Notes: a model not told the origin generated them from the letters alone. Positions 1-13,395 are shown, numbered from the stretch's first letter. The stretch: DNA of 64,000 nucleotides from Zeugodacus cucurbitae (GCF_028554725.1 NC_071669.1:6162501-6226500); one strand, 5' to 3'. Translations and numbers: made by a program.

Positions 1-100
1 TGTCTATATATACATTTAAACGTACGCTTCACATGTTTAATCTTTGCTCTTATTTTCTGCTTTCATTTCATATTTACATGTGATGTCATGGCCACCACAG

Positions 101-3100
101 GGTGCTTCCTCCAGTCTTGTTGTGAAATTTGCCGATACTGAGAAGGAACGACAGATACGACGTATGCAACAAATGGCGGGTCATATGAATTTACTTAATC
201 CCTTTGTCTTTAATCAATTTGGACCATATGGAGCTTATGCGCAGGTAAGTGCATACACACACACACACTCATATACACACATGCAGGCAAGCCAATAAGC
301 GCAATGCAATAATGATTAAACAACAACAACAATAGTGCAATATACAAACATGACGCGCACACAATACAGATAATGTAAAAGAGTTTCGTGAATAAAAAAA
401 AAACATAAAATTGGAAAAAAGGAAGGAGAGCGAGTGAGCGGTGTGCAAAAAAACGCCAAAAGTTATATGGCAATAAAAAGTATTTTGCAAAATACAATGC
501 AGAGTAATTGATTTCAGTTGCGCGTTGTTATTGTTGTTGTTGTGTGCATTGTTTTGCACTTACTTTTATTGTTAATGTCACTGGTTTTTTGTTTGTTCGT
601 CTGTTGTTGTTGTTGTTATACGCATAAAATGTCAAAACAAAAGGCGCTGCGCTTTATTGCCGCATAGACTATGAGAGAGTGGAGCGCATAAAATGAAAAC
701 AATGCAAAAAGCCGTTCAATAATGGCTACAACAACAATAAAGTACAACAACCGCCGCTTCAGTAGAAATCAGCGTCACGTAAAGTGCATTAAATAACGAC
801 GACATTGGCGTTGACGGTGGTCGGCACTGCGCTACGCTTTTATGCTTTTAGTAGCCATTGCTGCCCTCACCACCACCACCACTCGCGCGTTGCGCATCGT
901 AAATTGTACATTTTTATTGCTACTTTTGTTGCAAAACCAATTTAACTGCAACTACTGCCAACAGCGCACATCAGCCTCGTTACGTTGAATGCATCGCCAA
1001 CCGCCCCTGCCCTTCGCCACACTTTCGCTAACCACTTCCGTCGTCCTCCACATTAACACGACGCCCGCTATCGTGACCGCCAATTGCTTGCCTTATTTAT
1101 CATCCGCACAACTTCATCATCTGCATACTTTAGCATTTCCGTTACTCATTCTCATGCATTCATTTCATTTATAGTTGTTGCTATTATTTCCTTTTTTTCG
1201 TTAACATTTTAACGTATTGTGTCTTATATAACATTGTTGTTTATTATTCTTCTTCTTTCCCTTTAACAATAGCAACAGCAAGCCGCTTTAATGGCCGCCG
1301 CTGCCACTGCACCCGGCTCGTATATGAATCCGATGGCCGCGTTGGCAACGCAAATACCTCATGGCTTAAATGGCACCGGTCAGCCATCGCTGCCCTCACC
1401 GACCATGCCCAATTTCAATATGGGCGCTCAAACGCCAAATGGACAACCCTCTGCTGCAGCGGCCGCAGCAGCTGCCGCCGCCGCTGATGGCGTCTTCACG
1501 AATGGCATTCCGCAGACGGCATTCCCGGGACGTAAGTAACGCAATAAAAGTTCATAAAGCTCTAGAGCACACACATACAAAGAAAAATATCACTATAAGC
1601 AAATATTTGCATGAAGATCCTTAAAAGTGCATAAATAAACCACCAAAGCGTTGGGTTAATAAGGAGCATATGAGTGAATATGTGCTTTTAAATTTGATTA
1701 ATAAGGAATAAAATATAAATTGATAGTAAATTAAGCTTTAATCTTGGAAATATATCCCTACAAAGTGATTTATTTTTACCACTTCCTAGAAGAACCACGG
1801 ACTTTATACATTTTCAAACAGAATTTCAAAGAATACGTCTTCAGTAAAATAGCTTTGAGCCTTCTCAAGCTTGTAAAAATAAGCTTTAGGCCTTTGAGCT
1901 TTCACTTTATGTTTATTTTTACAATCTCCTAAACAAAATGCATATTTTATAAGTTTTTAAAACAGAATTTCAAAGCTTTCATCGCTTTTACAGAGCTTTT
2001 GAGCTTTCACAGACCTATCAACTAAACCTTTGATAGGCTCGTGCTTTCACAAAGTTTATTTAATTCGCTTTTATTATTTCTATTACTTTTCCAAAAAAAA
2101 CTCGTGTTTCGTAAACTCTTAAACTATAGCAATGAATTATGAAAGACTTCTTCTCTTATAATAAGCTTTTGAGCTTTATCAGGCCTGTCAACCTAAACTT
2201 TTCTGTGCTTTCATAAAGCGATTTATTTTTACCACATCATAGGAAAAAACTCGGATTTTTAAAGCTTTTAAGCTTTCTGAGGCCTGTCAACTTAAGCTCT
2301 TATCCAGTGTACTTTCATAAAGTGGTTAATTTTTACTACTTCCTTACTAAAGAAAATCAAATTTTCAATGCTTTTTCAGACCTATCAACTAAAGTTCTTC
2401 TCCTGTGAGCTTTCATTAAATTTAAAGTTCATTAGCGTTATTCCTGAAAATATTTGTTAACACACACCTTTATATTTACTTTTAGTAAAATTTCACTTCA
2501 ATTTCACTTATTTCTTACTTATTTCTCGTTTCCCCCTAATAGATCCACTCCATTTAACGATTCCACCACAAGGTCTGCCAAATGGTGATGCTGCCGCCTT
2601 ACAGCATGCCTTCACTGGAATGCCACCATTTCCAGGAGTTGGTAAGTTCAAAATGTCATAGCGACAAAACAATGAAAAAGCTCCAAATAAGCTTCAGCAA
2701 GCTTTCGAATAGTTATGAGTTATTTATTATGCATTTGCAAAGAAAAATTAAGATATTAATATTTAGTTAGCCACAAGAAATATTGATATTAATTTATTAT
2801 TTCTGCAACAACAAATGCAACTGATTAGCTTTCTTATTACAATATTTATGAATTTAGGGTATATCTATTATTTAAGTTTATTTTATGATATAAACTTTTT
2901 ATGAGTTTCAACATTTCAAACGTCATAGTTAATTTAAGTTCTCGTCCATCACTCCATTATCAATTATTCTGCCAAACATTTATTAGCTGTTGTATAACAA
3001 TTTTTATTTAAATTTTTCGTTGCGTTGAACTGTGTACAATGCGTTACATATGTATCACTCGTTTCAGTTTCTCCGTTTTCATTTTCGTATTTCATTTTAC

Positions 3101-6100
3101 AGGCTAATTTTTTGGAAACTTTAAAACTGATTGTGAGTTTTCACTCTTGTTGTTATGTTATGAAATTCATTAATGGATTAATTTCTTATGTAATTGTGTC
3201 AGTCACACTCATACCACGTTCTCTATTTCATTGTTATTTAATTGTTGTGTCATGCCATAAACAATTATATAAATATATATTTATTAATTGTTAGCTCAGC
3301 GCAATATTTATTAAAACTGAATATATATGGTTGTTCTAAGTCAATATATATGCCAATTTTTCCGTTTCAATGTTGGTAATACTGTTTTACGAGTGATTTA
3401 TGATTTATTTTATTGTGCAATAATGTAATTATTGTGCATATTAAGGTGTGGAGGATTCGAAAAAAAATTATAAAATTTGAAATTATTATTAAATTTTTAT
3501 TTTTAAAAAATTATTTTTATTAATTTTAACTGAATTTCAGTTTAATTAAATTTCTTGAAAAATCTTAAAAATTTAAAACTTCCACACCTTGCCATGTTCT
3601 ATATATAAAATATGGGATTCAATATATCGTCACTCGTAATAAATATTTAAATTAAATGTTAATTATTGCCAACTACCAACTATTTGTAATTCATAATTGT
3701 TTTAATTAATGTAATTATTTTATGTTTAAACTAATGTAAAGAACATTTCGATATTGCTGTTAAGTGTTTAATGGTTTAACAATATCATTGCGAAAAGGCG
3801 TACAGTTATCGGGAGCAAAAATAAGAGTCACGAAGCTTATCTAAAGACGATGAGAACTAAAATAAATATTAATTAATTAATCATCTTTCGGAAAGCTCAA
3901 TATTAGCACTGAAATTATATAAAAAATTATTAAAATTTTGATACTCACTTCTATTGTATTTTTTTAACTCAAGCTTTTATGTGAGCTTTCATCTTAAAAA
4001 TATTATTGGTTCTAAATATGAGCCTGGAAGCTCAGCTTTTCATATGAATGATTAAAATTAAGAAACTCACATCAATTTTAGTTTCGCACCTCAAGCTTTC
4101 ATGTGAGCTCTCATCTAAAAATTATTTATGTCTCTAAATACGAGCCTGGAAGCTCAGCTTTTCATATGAATGATTAAAATTAAGAAACTCACATCAATTT
4201 TAGTTTTTGACCTCAAGCTTTCATGTGAGCTTTCATGTATAAAATATTTCTGTCTCTTTTAATATTTAAACATGAACCTACAAGCTCAATTTTACCAATG
4301 AATTATTAAAATTATGAAATACACTTAATTTTTCCATTGTTGCCGCAAGCTTTCATATGAGCTTTCACCTGTAAAATATTTATTTCACTGCTTACATAAA
4401 AATATGAGAATTTTGTGGTTTCAAGTAAGCTTTTTACAAATTGTATAAAAATTTAAAGCACATGAGTAAATTCTAATAGAGCTTTAACTATAAAGTTATG
4501 CTAAGCTTTCATAAAAACTTGGAAAAAATTCTTCAAATGATATTATATTCAAATCTACTTGTTAACTGTCTTTATTTTCGTTATCATGGCCTAATGTGAG
4601 TACCACAACGTTATCGATAAAAGATCGATTGAAAAATATGTCTTGCATAAGCTGTGACTCTCGTTTTACTGCTCGTTCATGTAATAACCTATGAACAAAC
4701 AAAAAAATAATAACAGTATAAATTATAATTATTAATTTTTTTGTTCATCATTACGGTATCTACTATAAAACAATGTTTATTAATATGTTATTTATATATA
4801 GTTGCCAAAGACGTATATAAATATTGTTCAAAATAATTAACTTTGATTTTTATATTGTGTGATTTTAATGTGTTTTCTCTACTTTTTCCGTTTCTTTTTT
4901 TCGATTTTTTTCGTTTTTAATTTTTTCATCTCCCAACTACATATATACATTATATAAACGTTGTGTTGTCTCATAAATGTTTCGATTACTCTATATATAT
5001 ATATCTAAATATATATAATATATGTATGTGTACAAAACGCAAAAAACAAACCGAAAAAACAACAAAAAACCAACAACAAAAATTATTTATATAATGCAGC
5101 CTTTCCCGCCGTTTATGGACAATTTCCACAAGCTTTACCACCACCACTCGCGGCGGTTGCACCCACTCAACGTGAAGGTAAGCAGTTTTTAAATGTAAAT
5201 GTTACTTAGTTTGTGTTTTTTTTTCTTGTTTTTGTTTTTATTATTTTTAATTATTTCATTTAATAACATATAACGGTAATTTGTTAGTATCCACTGATTT
5301 GTGTGCTGTAATATTTATGGTTTCAAAAAAATTATGTTGAAATGAGTTCATTGTGTACAAAAAAAACTCATTTAGTTTTTGTATTTGTAAATATTTTCAA
5401 CTCATTTAATTCTTGATTTGTTTTTTGCTTCTTTTTTGCATATACTAACTTATTTACTGTTGATTTTCTTTATAATTATCTGTGTGCTTTTTATGTAATT
5501 TGTGAACTTTGCTGTACGCGGATTAATTATTTGTAATGTATTGTAAATAGTTGTCAATATATACGCACATACATATTTATAATAGTTGTGATTATGTAAT
5601 TAGGCATAAAAGCTGTTTTATATTAATATCCATTTATGTATATTACGGTAATTTCTTTCACACATCTTTCTATACTTTTTTATTCACTTTTTATTAATTT
5701 TGCAATTTATGTGCAAACAATTTCTATTTTTATAGGAAGTAGATGCAGATATGAAATACATTTTTTCTTGGAATTTGTAATAAAATTTAAATCTCAATAA
5801 TTCTAACGTAATATTTATAGATACAAGTAACATGTTGTTTTAGATAAAGTCCTTTAAAGCCAATAGAACAATAATTTAAGGGAGCCCGTTTCTTCTCAGA
5901 ACACAAGGTGACAACTACTACTTAAAGTACCTCGGTAGGCATATCTTCGGCGAACCCAGCGACTTAAGAACTTTAATATAGAGTCCAACCGCTTTGTCGC
6001 AACATAAGGGTCTTAGTGATCCGTTAGGAGTTTTCCGAGTGTCACAATGGACAGCCGAATCTGTCTAAGTGAAATTCTCTGCATCTGCGCTGATCTACCC

Positions 6101-9100
6101 CTCAATCTAACCTAACCTAACGATATGCCTCAGTGGCGAACGCAGGAAAAAAATTTGTGGGGGGGGGGAGTTTTAGGTAAAAGACAATGTTTCATTATTT
6201 TATTTACAAATTGAAGTCTAATCTTCTTTTATTTTGGGCCATAACATTTTAAATCTCTTCCTCCATCACGTCTATATCTCTATGGATATTCAAGAGAGCC
6301 ATTCCGTTCAGGCTTGTTTCTTAAATATGTTTTAAGCCTGCGAAGTGAGGAAAACGAGCGTTCACTTGAAGCGACGGATATAGGGATTGTTGCTCCAATC
6401 TTTAAAAAACGATGCACTGTTTTGAAAATTTTCATTTGAAAAACAAATAATAAGTAAAGTTGTGTATCTAATTCAGACCAGTTTTTTCTGGTTGTTTTTA
6501 TTAAAAATATAGACATTTTAGTTAAGGCACTCAAGTATTTTTTTGCAAATAGCATAATTTTTTTTAATTTAAATTTATTTCACAACAGTTTGCTCATGGA
6601 ACGAAAACTGAAAGTCATAATAAATGAGTTTTTAGTTTTCCTGTGTTATGATTAACAATAAACTCTAAAAAGAATAATAGAAACCTTATTGGTGACTTGT
6701 CAGTTCAGAACTAATTTTCAAAAGAAGTCCATTTTCGACTCACAATTCCCCTTAAATCTAAAAAAATCCAGTTCAGCAGCCACAGAGTTATAAGGCAGAC
6801 TCATTACTTTGAAGCAAATTAAAAAAAATGTCTCCAGTTTATATTTTTCTGGGTTTTTTAATTGGCCTACATTCCCACAACTTTTTACTACTATCCAGAT
6901 ACAATAGGTTTGTTTTTAGTTTAACATTATCATAGTTTCAAAAAATTAAATTCTATCAGCAGAAAAGTATCAAAATAGACCGTTTGTGAACAAAAAAATT
7001 ATGAAATCACAAAATTTAGAAAAAAAAGTATCAAAAAAGATACAAATGTATCAAAACGGTAACGCTGTTAGTGACTAATGTATTCATTTATTTCGGCAGA
7101 AAGATTGCTTTGAAAACAACAAATTACAATTTTTCAAATGACTATGTAGAATTAAATTCTATTATTTAAAAATTCAATTACCTTGGGGGGGTTTTAACGC
7201 CCCAAAACCCCCCCCCTGCGTTCGCCCCTGATATGCCTAAATATATGGAAGTACAATGACGATAGCCTTTTCGCAGACTATAATTGAGAGACCAGTTTTT
7301 GGCTTTCACACAGCCGGCTACTCTATTAACGATCAGCTGTTTTTCTTGTTCGTAAGAAAATTTTACCAGTTCCAACTCGATTTGTATTGGATTAAAAATG
7401 TATGTAGTAACATAAGATTTTTCTTTTGTATGATAAATTGATCTAAAACAGCGCTTTTATCGAATAAAGGCTGGTTAATTGATCAATTAACACCTGTGCG
7501 AAAAGGCTATTGAGCTCAAATTAAATTGGAAATTATCATAAATTATTTAATAAGTTTTCTGAAGACCTTAGCATATTTTGCACAAAAGTCTGTTACAAAT
7601 TTTTGACAGCTTTCAGCACAAAAGAAGGAAGAAAGTTTATTTATTTTAGTTAGTTATATATATATTTATTGTGACACCAGAAGTCTCTAGAGACTTTATT
7701 TATTTTAAACTGTTCGATTTGAAATATATTTATTTCATAGCAAATTTCAAAGTAGTATTTCAGACATATTTTTTTTATTATACTAGCTCTCTTTATATAA
7801 ATATTATATTAAAGTAGAAATATTTTGTATCTATTATCAAAATATATGTAGACGCTTCAATAATACAGAAATATATATGAATTTAGTTAAGCATAAGACG
7901 ATGTATATCACATTCATATGCATATAGTCAACTAAGCTTTATATATTTTCATACAAACAAAATATCTGTAATATCAATATACTATTCACCTTTCATCATA
8001 TATTACCTTTTTATTGTACATATTGCATGTGTATTTTTGTGTGCAACAAACATTTTCCTGTTGTTACAAGCTATGCTGCCCTATTTGTGTAGCATTTTAT
8101 TTAATTCCCCAATGTTATTGCTTAGCAGTGGACAAGAAACAACAGTTATTGCTATAAATATAAATTTTAAAATGGATTTGAATGCGAAATATTGTCGAAA
8201 AAAAATAATGGAAACAAAATGTAATTTTAAGAGCTGGTAGAGCTTTTGTTAAAAGCATTTTATGGCCATACAAAATATATTGTAAATGTATTGTAAATAT
8301 TTGATGGCGCTTTATAAGAGCATGCTTGTATGAATAATTTATTTTAGCATGATTTTTTATTAACTAAGATTTTTAGTTTTATGAAGTACCTTATTTTTTT
8401 GGTATCCTTTAGTAGTAGACAAATACAGCAAACGTATGCAAGACTGCATTCAAGTACACAAAGCTTTTAAGTTCACGCATTTTTTGTTGCTACCTTACAA
8501 CTTCCACATTTATAACTAGCACTGCTGCTGTGCAATAAGTTGTACAGTAGAGATAAAGAGAATTTATTGTAAAAATTTTAAAGTTACCAATGTGAAAGCT
8601 TTAGTAATAGCTTTAAATAAGTTTTTACAGTTTTAATTTTACAGTTTTGGGCTTATTGAATATTTCTCTTTAATTTAACTTTTACAAAAGCTTTTAATGG
8701 AAAGTTCAAATAAGTTAATTCCCACATGCAAAAGCTCTAGGGTTTCTTAAAAAAAAATCAATCAACAAATATAACATTATTTCCAGCGTTAATGACAAAT
8801 AATCTTACCAACAAAATTAAGGAAAGTTTTCTTCCAATCTATACATTCTTTTTAACTTCATGAATAAAACCTTTTAAAGCTCTTAAAGCATACAATTTTT
8901 AACAATAAATAAAAAAAATCATTATTTACACGAATTCAAAATTATTTTTACTAAGATTATAATAAAAGCTTTCACGAATATTAAATAATTATTTTTTTCC
9001 AAACCAAAGCTCTTCAACGTTTTTAATAGTAACCAATAAAAAAAGTATCTATTCAAAATTAAACTTATTTTTACTAAGCTTTCACTTAAAGCTTTCACGA

Positions 9101-10057
9101 ATATCAAAGTATATACTATAGTTGATTCTAGAAGCTTTTAATTGTAACCAATAAAAAAATGCATTATCTATTCAAAATTAAACTTAATTTTGCTAAGCTT
9201 TCGCTAAAAGCTTTCACGAATATCAAAGTATATACTATAGTTGATTCTAGAAGCTTTTTTACGCACACTTTGCAGGAAAATTTGTTTTTATAAATATTGA
9301 CAACTTATTTTTACTTATGCTATCTATACTTATGTTCTACTAATTAAAAGTCTCGACTATTTATATATACATACATATATGTACTATATATGCAGATCTC
9401 ATATTATTTCTTATTTTAAATTGATACCTGCTGATAGGGGAGTCTTCATAATTTCATATTTTCAATATACACTTACAAATGTATGTATGTAATTTTACAG
9501 GTATACGATTATTCAGATTTTTTTTTTTAGTTTAATTGCTGTTCATTTCGTCTGATCTGTTTTCAATTATCAAAGTCGCAGCATCACAAATCACAAATTC
9601 ATAGATTTTTCACTTTTGATTTTCTCATCGTTTATTTCTTTCTTTCTTTTCTTTTCTTGTAATGTCTTCTTTAAGATTTTCTGATGTTCCCAGGATGTTC
9701 GATTTCGGGACCAGAGGGTTGTAATCTATTCATATATCATTTGCCGCAAGAGTTCGGCGATGCGGAATTGATGCAGATGTTCCTGCCATTCGGTAATGTG
9801 ATCAGTTCAAAGGTCTTCATTGATCGCGCTACAAATCAGAGTAAATGTTTTGGTAAGCTTAACACACACATATTCAAAACACAATTATCATCTCTTCACT
9901 GTTTATAATATAACACTTGTCTTTTATAGGTTTTGTTTCATTCGATAATCCTGCCAGCGCTCAAGCGGCCATTCAGGCAATGAATGGTTTCCAGATTGGC
10001 ATGAAAAGACTGAAAGTTCAACTGAAGCGGCCAAAGGATGCCAGCCGACCCTATTAA
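101..10057 (+). CDS. bru3: Bruno-3 (CELF-type RNA-binding protein), 3' six coding exons, partial
   Basis: Six exons splice in frame: 101-244, 1273-1531, 2543-2641, 5100-5177, 9694-9852 and 9930-10057 (stop TAA). They encode the C-terminal 288 residues; the 5' part lies left of the window. Order: the end of RRM2 (SSLVVKFADTEKERQIRRMQ), then an Ala/Pro/Gly-rich linker with a poly-Ala tract in exon 2, then a complete RRM3 with RNP2 LFIYHLP and RNP1 KCFGFVSF, ending LKRPKDASRPY. The RNP1 is split by the last intron. This is the typical CELF/Bruno layout: RRM3 binds U/G-rich RNA to control splicing, translation and decay, in nucleus and cytoplasm. The linker and RRM3 match what I remember of Drosophila bru3 rather than aret or bru2. 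All donors are GT and all acceptors AG. Exons 3 and 4 (99 and 78 nt) are multiples of three, so either could be skipped without breaking frame. Confidence 0.93.
245..1272 (+). other. bru3 intron 1 of the window
   Basis: This intron runs from GTAAGT to ACAATAG. It holds a short CA repeat near 255-285 and AT-rich DNA, with a relatively GC-richer part at 750-1,170. Small open frames here have no recognisable protein. I see no other feature. Confidence 0.8.
1532..2542 (+). other. bru3 intron 2, rich in AGCTTT motifs
   Basis: The intron starts GTAAGT and ends CCTAATAG. From about 1,850 to 2,420 it repeats variants of GAGCTTTCA(C) and AAGCTTT with GGCCTGTCAACTAAA-like spacers (for example near 2,010, 2,190, 2,285 and 2,375). 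They form a loose, degenerate array of the motif family that also fills the region downstream of the gene. Confidence 0.7.
2642..5099 (+). other. bru3 intron 3
   Basis: AT-rich intron with no coding signal. Its notable content is the ~124-bp tandem array at 3,925-4,385. It also has a TTATCGATAA site near 4,609 and ends in a long pyrimidine/AT stretch before ATGCAG. Confidence 0.75.
3925..4385 (+). repeat. Tandem array, period about 121-131 bp, 4 units, with AAGCTTTCATGTGAGCTTTCA core
   Basis: The core TCAAGCTTTCATGTGAGC recurs near 3,971, 4,092, 4,214 and 4,345. Between cores lies the same spacer (GAGCCTGGAAGCTCAGC, then TGATTAAAATTAAGAAACTC). Units 2 and 3 are nearly identical and the outer ones are more diverged. 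It sits inside a bru3 intron. Confidence 0.85.
5879..6122 (-). repeat. Fly dispersed repeat ending in TTAGGTTAGG
   Basis: Read on the minus strand it begins GTTAGGTTAGGTTAG, followed by a GC-richer body (TTCACTTAGACAGATTC, then CCATTGTGACACTCGG). The base composition differs sharply from the surrounding intron. I recognise this 'GGTTAGGTTAG ... CACTTAGAC ... CCATTGTG' pattern as a dispersed repeat in fly genomes, but I cannot name the family. No open frame is present. The left boundary is approximate. Confidence 0.6.
6131..7230 (-). mobile_element. Non-autonomous hAT DNA transposon (1.1 kb)
   Basis: The ends are terminal inverted repeats: CAGTGGCGAACGCAGG at the left and, on the other strand, CAGGGGCGAACGCAGG at the right (one mismatch). 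The element is flanked by a perfect 8-bp target duplication ATATGCCT (6,123-6,130 and 7,231-7,238), which is diagnostic of hAT. Just inside the left end is a G run (6,161-6,169); inside the right end there are G and C runs. The only transposase remnant is the C-terminal dimerisation region on the minus strand (6,280-6,555). Most of the transposase is missing, so this is an internally deleted copy. Confidence 0.92.
6280..6555 (-). pseudogene. hAT transposase C-terminal remnant (dimerisation domain)
   Basis: A 91-residue frame contains ISVASSERSFSSLRRLKTYL, the hallmark ASSERSFS-LRRLKTYLR segment of hAT transposases of the zinc-finger-MYM-like type. The upstream DDE catalytic region and the zinc finger are absent, and the frame has no proper start. 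It is a fragment inside the 1.1-kb hAT element, not a host gene. Confidence 0.8.
8930..9262 (+). repeat. Tandem duplication, period about 119 bp, with GAAAGCTTTCAC-type core
   Basis: The block from CACGAATATCAAAG through TATACTATAGTTGATTC to TAGAAGCTTT occurs at 9,096 and again at 9,215. A more diverged third unit lies near 8,970. Each unit contains AAAGCTTTCACGAAT. It lies in bru3 intron 4. Confidence 0.85.
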
Positions 10058-10559
10058 CAATCGGAGTTCCTTAAAGCGTTACACAACATTAACAATTACA
10101 AACGATTACTTCTTTCGAAAATATTGATGAAACAGTAATTCCAGAAGCAAACAAAAAAATTATATATACACAAATATATAACAAAAAAAAATCTATTACC
10201 AAATAGAACCAAAAAAATGAAACAAAACTAAACAAGTAAAAGCGCAGCAAGTCAACCTCTAAATTCAACAACAGTCAGCAGCAAAAGAGAAGGAGCAAGC
10301 AAAGCAGTAATGTAGTCAATAGATTCCAAATAACTGAATTGAAATAATGAACCCGCAAAATAAATTCACTACATAACATATGTGCAAGTTTACAATAATG
10401 TATATCCCAGTGAAAGCCCATAGAAAATAAACAACATGCAAAATTAACTAGGTAAGTAATGAAAAAATATAGTTTGCTGTAGAAAGTTAAAGTTTTCAAT
10501 AATTACTAACATTTGAAGCAAATTATATTACTGTTCAGACAGTGCTCATAATTCCATAT

Positions 10560-11120
10560 AAGTGTGAGAGCTTTCACTGAAGGTGACCAGAGAGCTTTCA
10601 CATAAAAAAATAAAAAAAAGTTTTCCTCATTTCATTTTCATTATTAAGGAATTGCTTTATTTCTTTAATTCATGTTTGAGCGCTTTCACCGATGGAGCGT
10701 AAAAGCTTTTTTCCTAGAGTGCTTTCACATAAAAACCTAAATTAACTTTGCATTATTACTTTTAATTTGCGTCATTTCATTTTCTTTACTAATACTGTTT
10801 TTCTACTTCAATTCAACTCTGAAAGCTTTTTTGCTAAAAAGCTTTCACATAAAAACCAAAAAAAAAGTGTTTCTCATTTCATATTCGTTAATAATAATGA
10901 TTTACTATTATACTTCACTTTAAGGCTGAAAGCTTTCACTGACGGAGCGCCAAAGCTTTTTTCCTAGAAAGCTTTCACAGAAAAAACTAAAAAAAATTGT
11001 TTCCGATTTCATTTTCGTTAATAATAATGCTTTACCATTTCAATTCAAGGCTGTGAGCTTTCACTGATGGCGCACCAAAGCTTTTTTCCTAGAAAGCTTT
11101 CACATAAAATACTAAAAAAA
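10560..11120 (+). repeat. Tandem array, about 120-bp unit, 5 degenerate copies
   Basis: Each unit reads GCTTTCACTGATGGAGCG, then AAAGCTTTTTTCCTAGAAAG, then CTTTCACATAAAA, followed by a T/A-rich spacer with CATTTCATTTTCGTTAATA. The TTTTTTCCTAGA part recurs near 10,709, 10,829 (as TTTTTTGCTAAA), 10,958 and 11,081. The array lies 0.5 kb after the bru3 stop. Confidence 0.85.
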
Positions 11121-13044
11121 GTTTACAAACATTTTTTGTTAATACTAATGCTTAACTATTCCATTTCTAGGTCAGCGAACAGTTTATCAACCAAGAGCAA
11201 TGCCATCAAAGCAGTTAAAATGTCTTACCCGATGATGTAAATCCAGCTTCCTATCAACTAACCAGGCAAACCGATCCAAAACCAAAAGAACACAAGCTTT
11301 TACCGTAGCTCAGCAACAAACACGAGCAAAGAAGCATAAAAGTGGAATTCAATTTTTTCGAAACGTCAATGAAAAACAACAACAACATGCCGATAAAGTG
11401 TGTACTAAATAATGTTATTAAAAAAATTTAAACCAAAAAAAAAAGAAATATACATTTATGTATATGCAAAAATCCAAAAAAAATATATATATATATATAT
11501 TATTATCACAAAATTTAGAAGAACTGAAATACCGCTAACGAAAATGCGTGTACGAGTAGTAAATAGCGAATAAAGTGGATGTCAAAGAGAAGTTGAACAA
11601 TTTTTGCCAAACCAAAAAACAAAAATAAGCATACAAAAAAAAATAATATCGTAGTTATTATATACAACACACGCATATACATTATACACACATATATATA
11701 TCTATATATATATATATACATACATATATATAAATATATTTATTAATTAACTTTATCGCAAGGCAAAACAACCGTATAAGAACAAACCAAAATCACAAAA
11801 AAGAATAAGTAAAAATTTGACTATTATTAAACAAAAACAAATAAAAAATATATAGATTTCTTTAAATTTTCAAAAGCATACATTTGAAAGTTTACTAATC
11901 ATTTTTTATGCACACAAACACACTTTAGAGTTTGATATTCCATTCAACTACCAAAACACTTTGCATACCATATGTACCATATATATACATATATATATAT
12001 ATAATTATTAAAAAAACATTACATACATAACTACAACAATAGTTGAATAAATTAATTAACTAATCAATTACTTAATTACCACTACAATTAATATTATCAC
12101 ACACACACACAAATACAAACAACTACAAACAAAATGCTGACTGGAAAATATGAATAAAGAACCGAAAAAACTGAACTGTTCTGGGTTTTCAACAAATACA
12201 ACAAACAAATATAGACAAAAAACAAAGAAAAAAACAAAACTGCATCAATAAATTTAGAGCAAATACCAAGTACTTAAAATAAATAAAAAAAAAACAAATA
12301 CAAAACAAATAATAATTTTTATACAAAATATAAAATTGAAAAAATCTAAAAAAAAATATAAAATTATATACTTCATTGAAATAATGCAAATTAACGCATA
12401 CAAAAATAAAATAATGCGTAAAAATACATTATTAGTAAAACAAAACAAAAAACAAACACACAAGAATCATAATGGGAATTTATTAAACTTAGTGAACAAA
12501 CCAAAAAAAAAAAAACAAAAAAAAAAAACTTAGTAAAGATACCAGATAAAAAAAATTAGCAAGCCAACGTGCGCCAATAAGAACTATTTAAATAAATAAT
12601 AATTATTTAAAATTTATTACCAAATACAAATAGTTTGAAAATAATGCGAAGCAAGTAGTGAAAATCATCCAATATATAAGCAAGCGCGAATTTGTAGCAA
12701 GACGAGCTGAAGTACATACATACATACATATAGTATTAGAGTAGTAGAAAACGTCGGCAAAAATTGGGAAATATTTTTTCCACAGTTTGTAATAAAACAA
12801 AAACCAAAAAAACAAAAACAAGTTCCAAAAAAACGTTGAGATTACAAGCCTTAAAGTTCCACAATATCAATTAAATGACACAGAAGAACTAAACACAAAA
12901 CAAATACAAAAACAAATTGGGCAAAATATGTAGGTATATGTATGACAAAGCAGGGCTAACAGCATGAAGAGTGTAAAAAATAAGCGCTGAGAGTGATAGA
13001 AATGGTTTGAGAAAGAAATAAATAGCGTGCGAGATGTCACAACT

Positions 13045-13395
13045 GAGAGAGCATAGCATGAAAATGAATGCTTACATGTGAGAAAAGGAGAGAGCTCTAA
13101 AAATATTAGAGAGTACATAGCATGAAAATGAAAGCGTATTAAAATGCTTGAAAGAAAAAAAGAAAACTCCAAAAATGTTAGAGAGAGCTTAGCGTATAAT
13201 GAAAGCTTATAAAAATGCATGAGAGAAAAGGTGAAAGCTCTAGAAATATTAGTTAAAGTACAGCATAAAAATGAAAGCTTTTGAAAATACATGAGAGAAA
13301 AGGAAAAAGCTTTAGAATTATTAGAGGAAGCATAGCTTAAAAATAAAGGCTTATAAAAATGCATAAGGAAAAATTTGAAAGCTTTAGATTTCTTG
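13045..13395 (+). repeat. Tandem array, about 70-bp unit, 5 copies
   Basis: The core GCATAGCATGAAAATGAAAG recurs near 13,051, 13,115, 13,187, 13,258 and 13,330 (spacings 64-72 bp). Each is followed by ATGCATGAGAGAAAAGG and then AAAGCTCTAGAAATATTAGA. The units share the AAAGCT motif with the other arrays. Confidence 0.85.

Larger units (their letters stand above)
5178..9693 (+). other. bru3 intron 4 (4.5 kb) with transposon insertions
   Basis: This intron separates the Pro-rich linker exon from the RRM3 exon. It contains a dispersed repeat (5,879-6,122), a hAT element (6,131-7,230) and a ~119-bp duplicated AAGCTTTC unit (8,930-9,262). The rest is AT-rich with no coding signal. Confidence 0.8.

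Noticed and set aside
6105..6122. CTAACCTAACCTAAC as a telomere remnant
   Set aside because: Only about three units, joined to the body of a dispersed repeat; Diptera lack TTAGG telomeres.
12867..13364. 165-residue minus-strand frame
   Set aside because: It is the translation of the 70-bp tandem array (FSLMHFYK-like repeats) and has no independent support.
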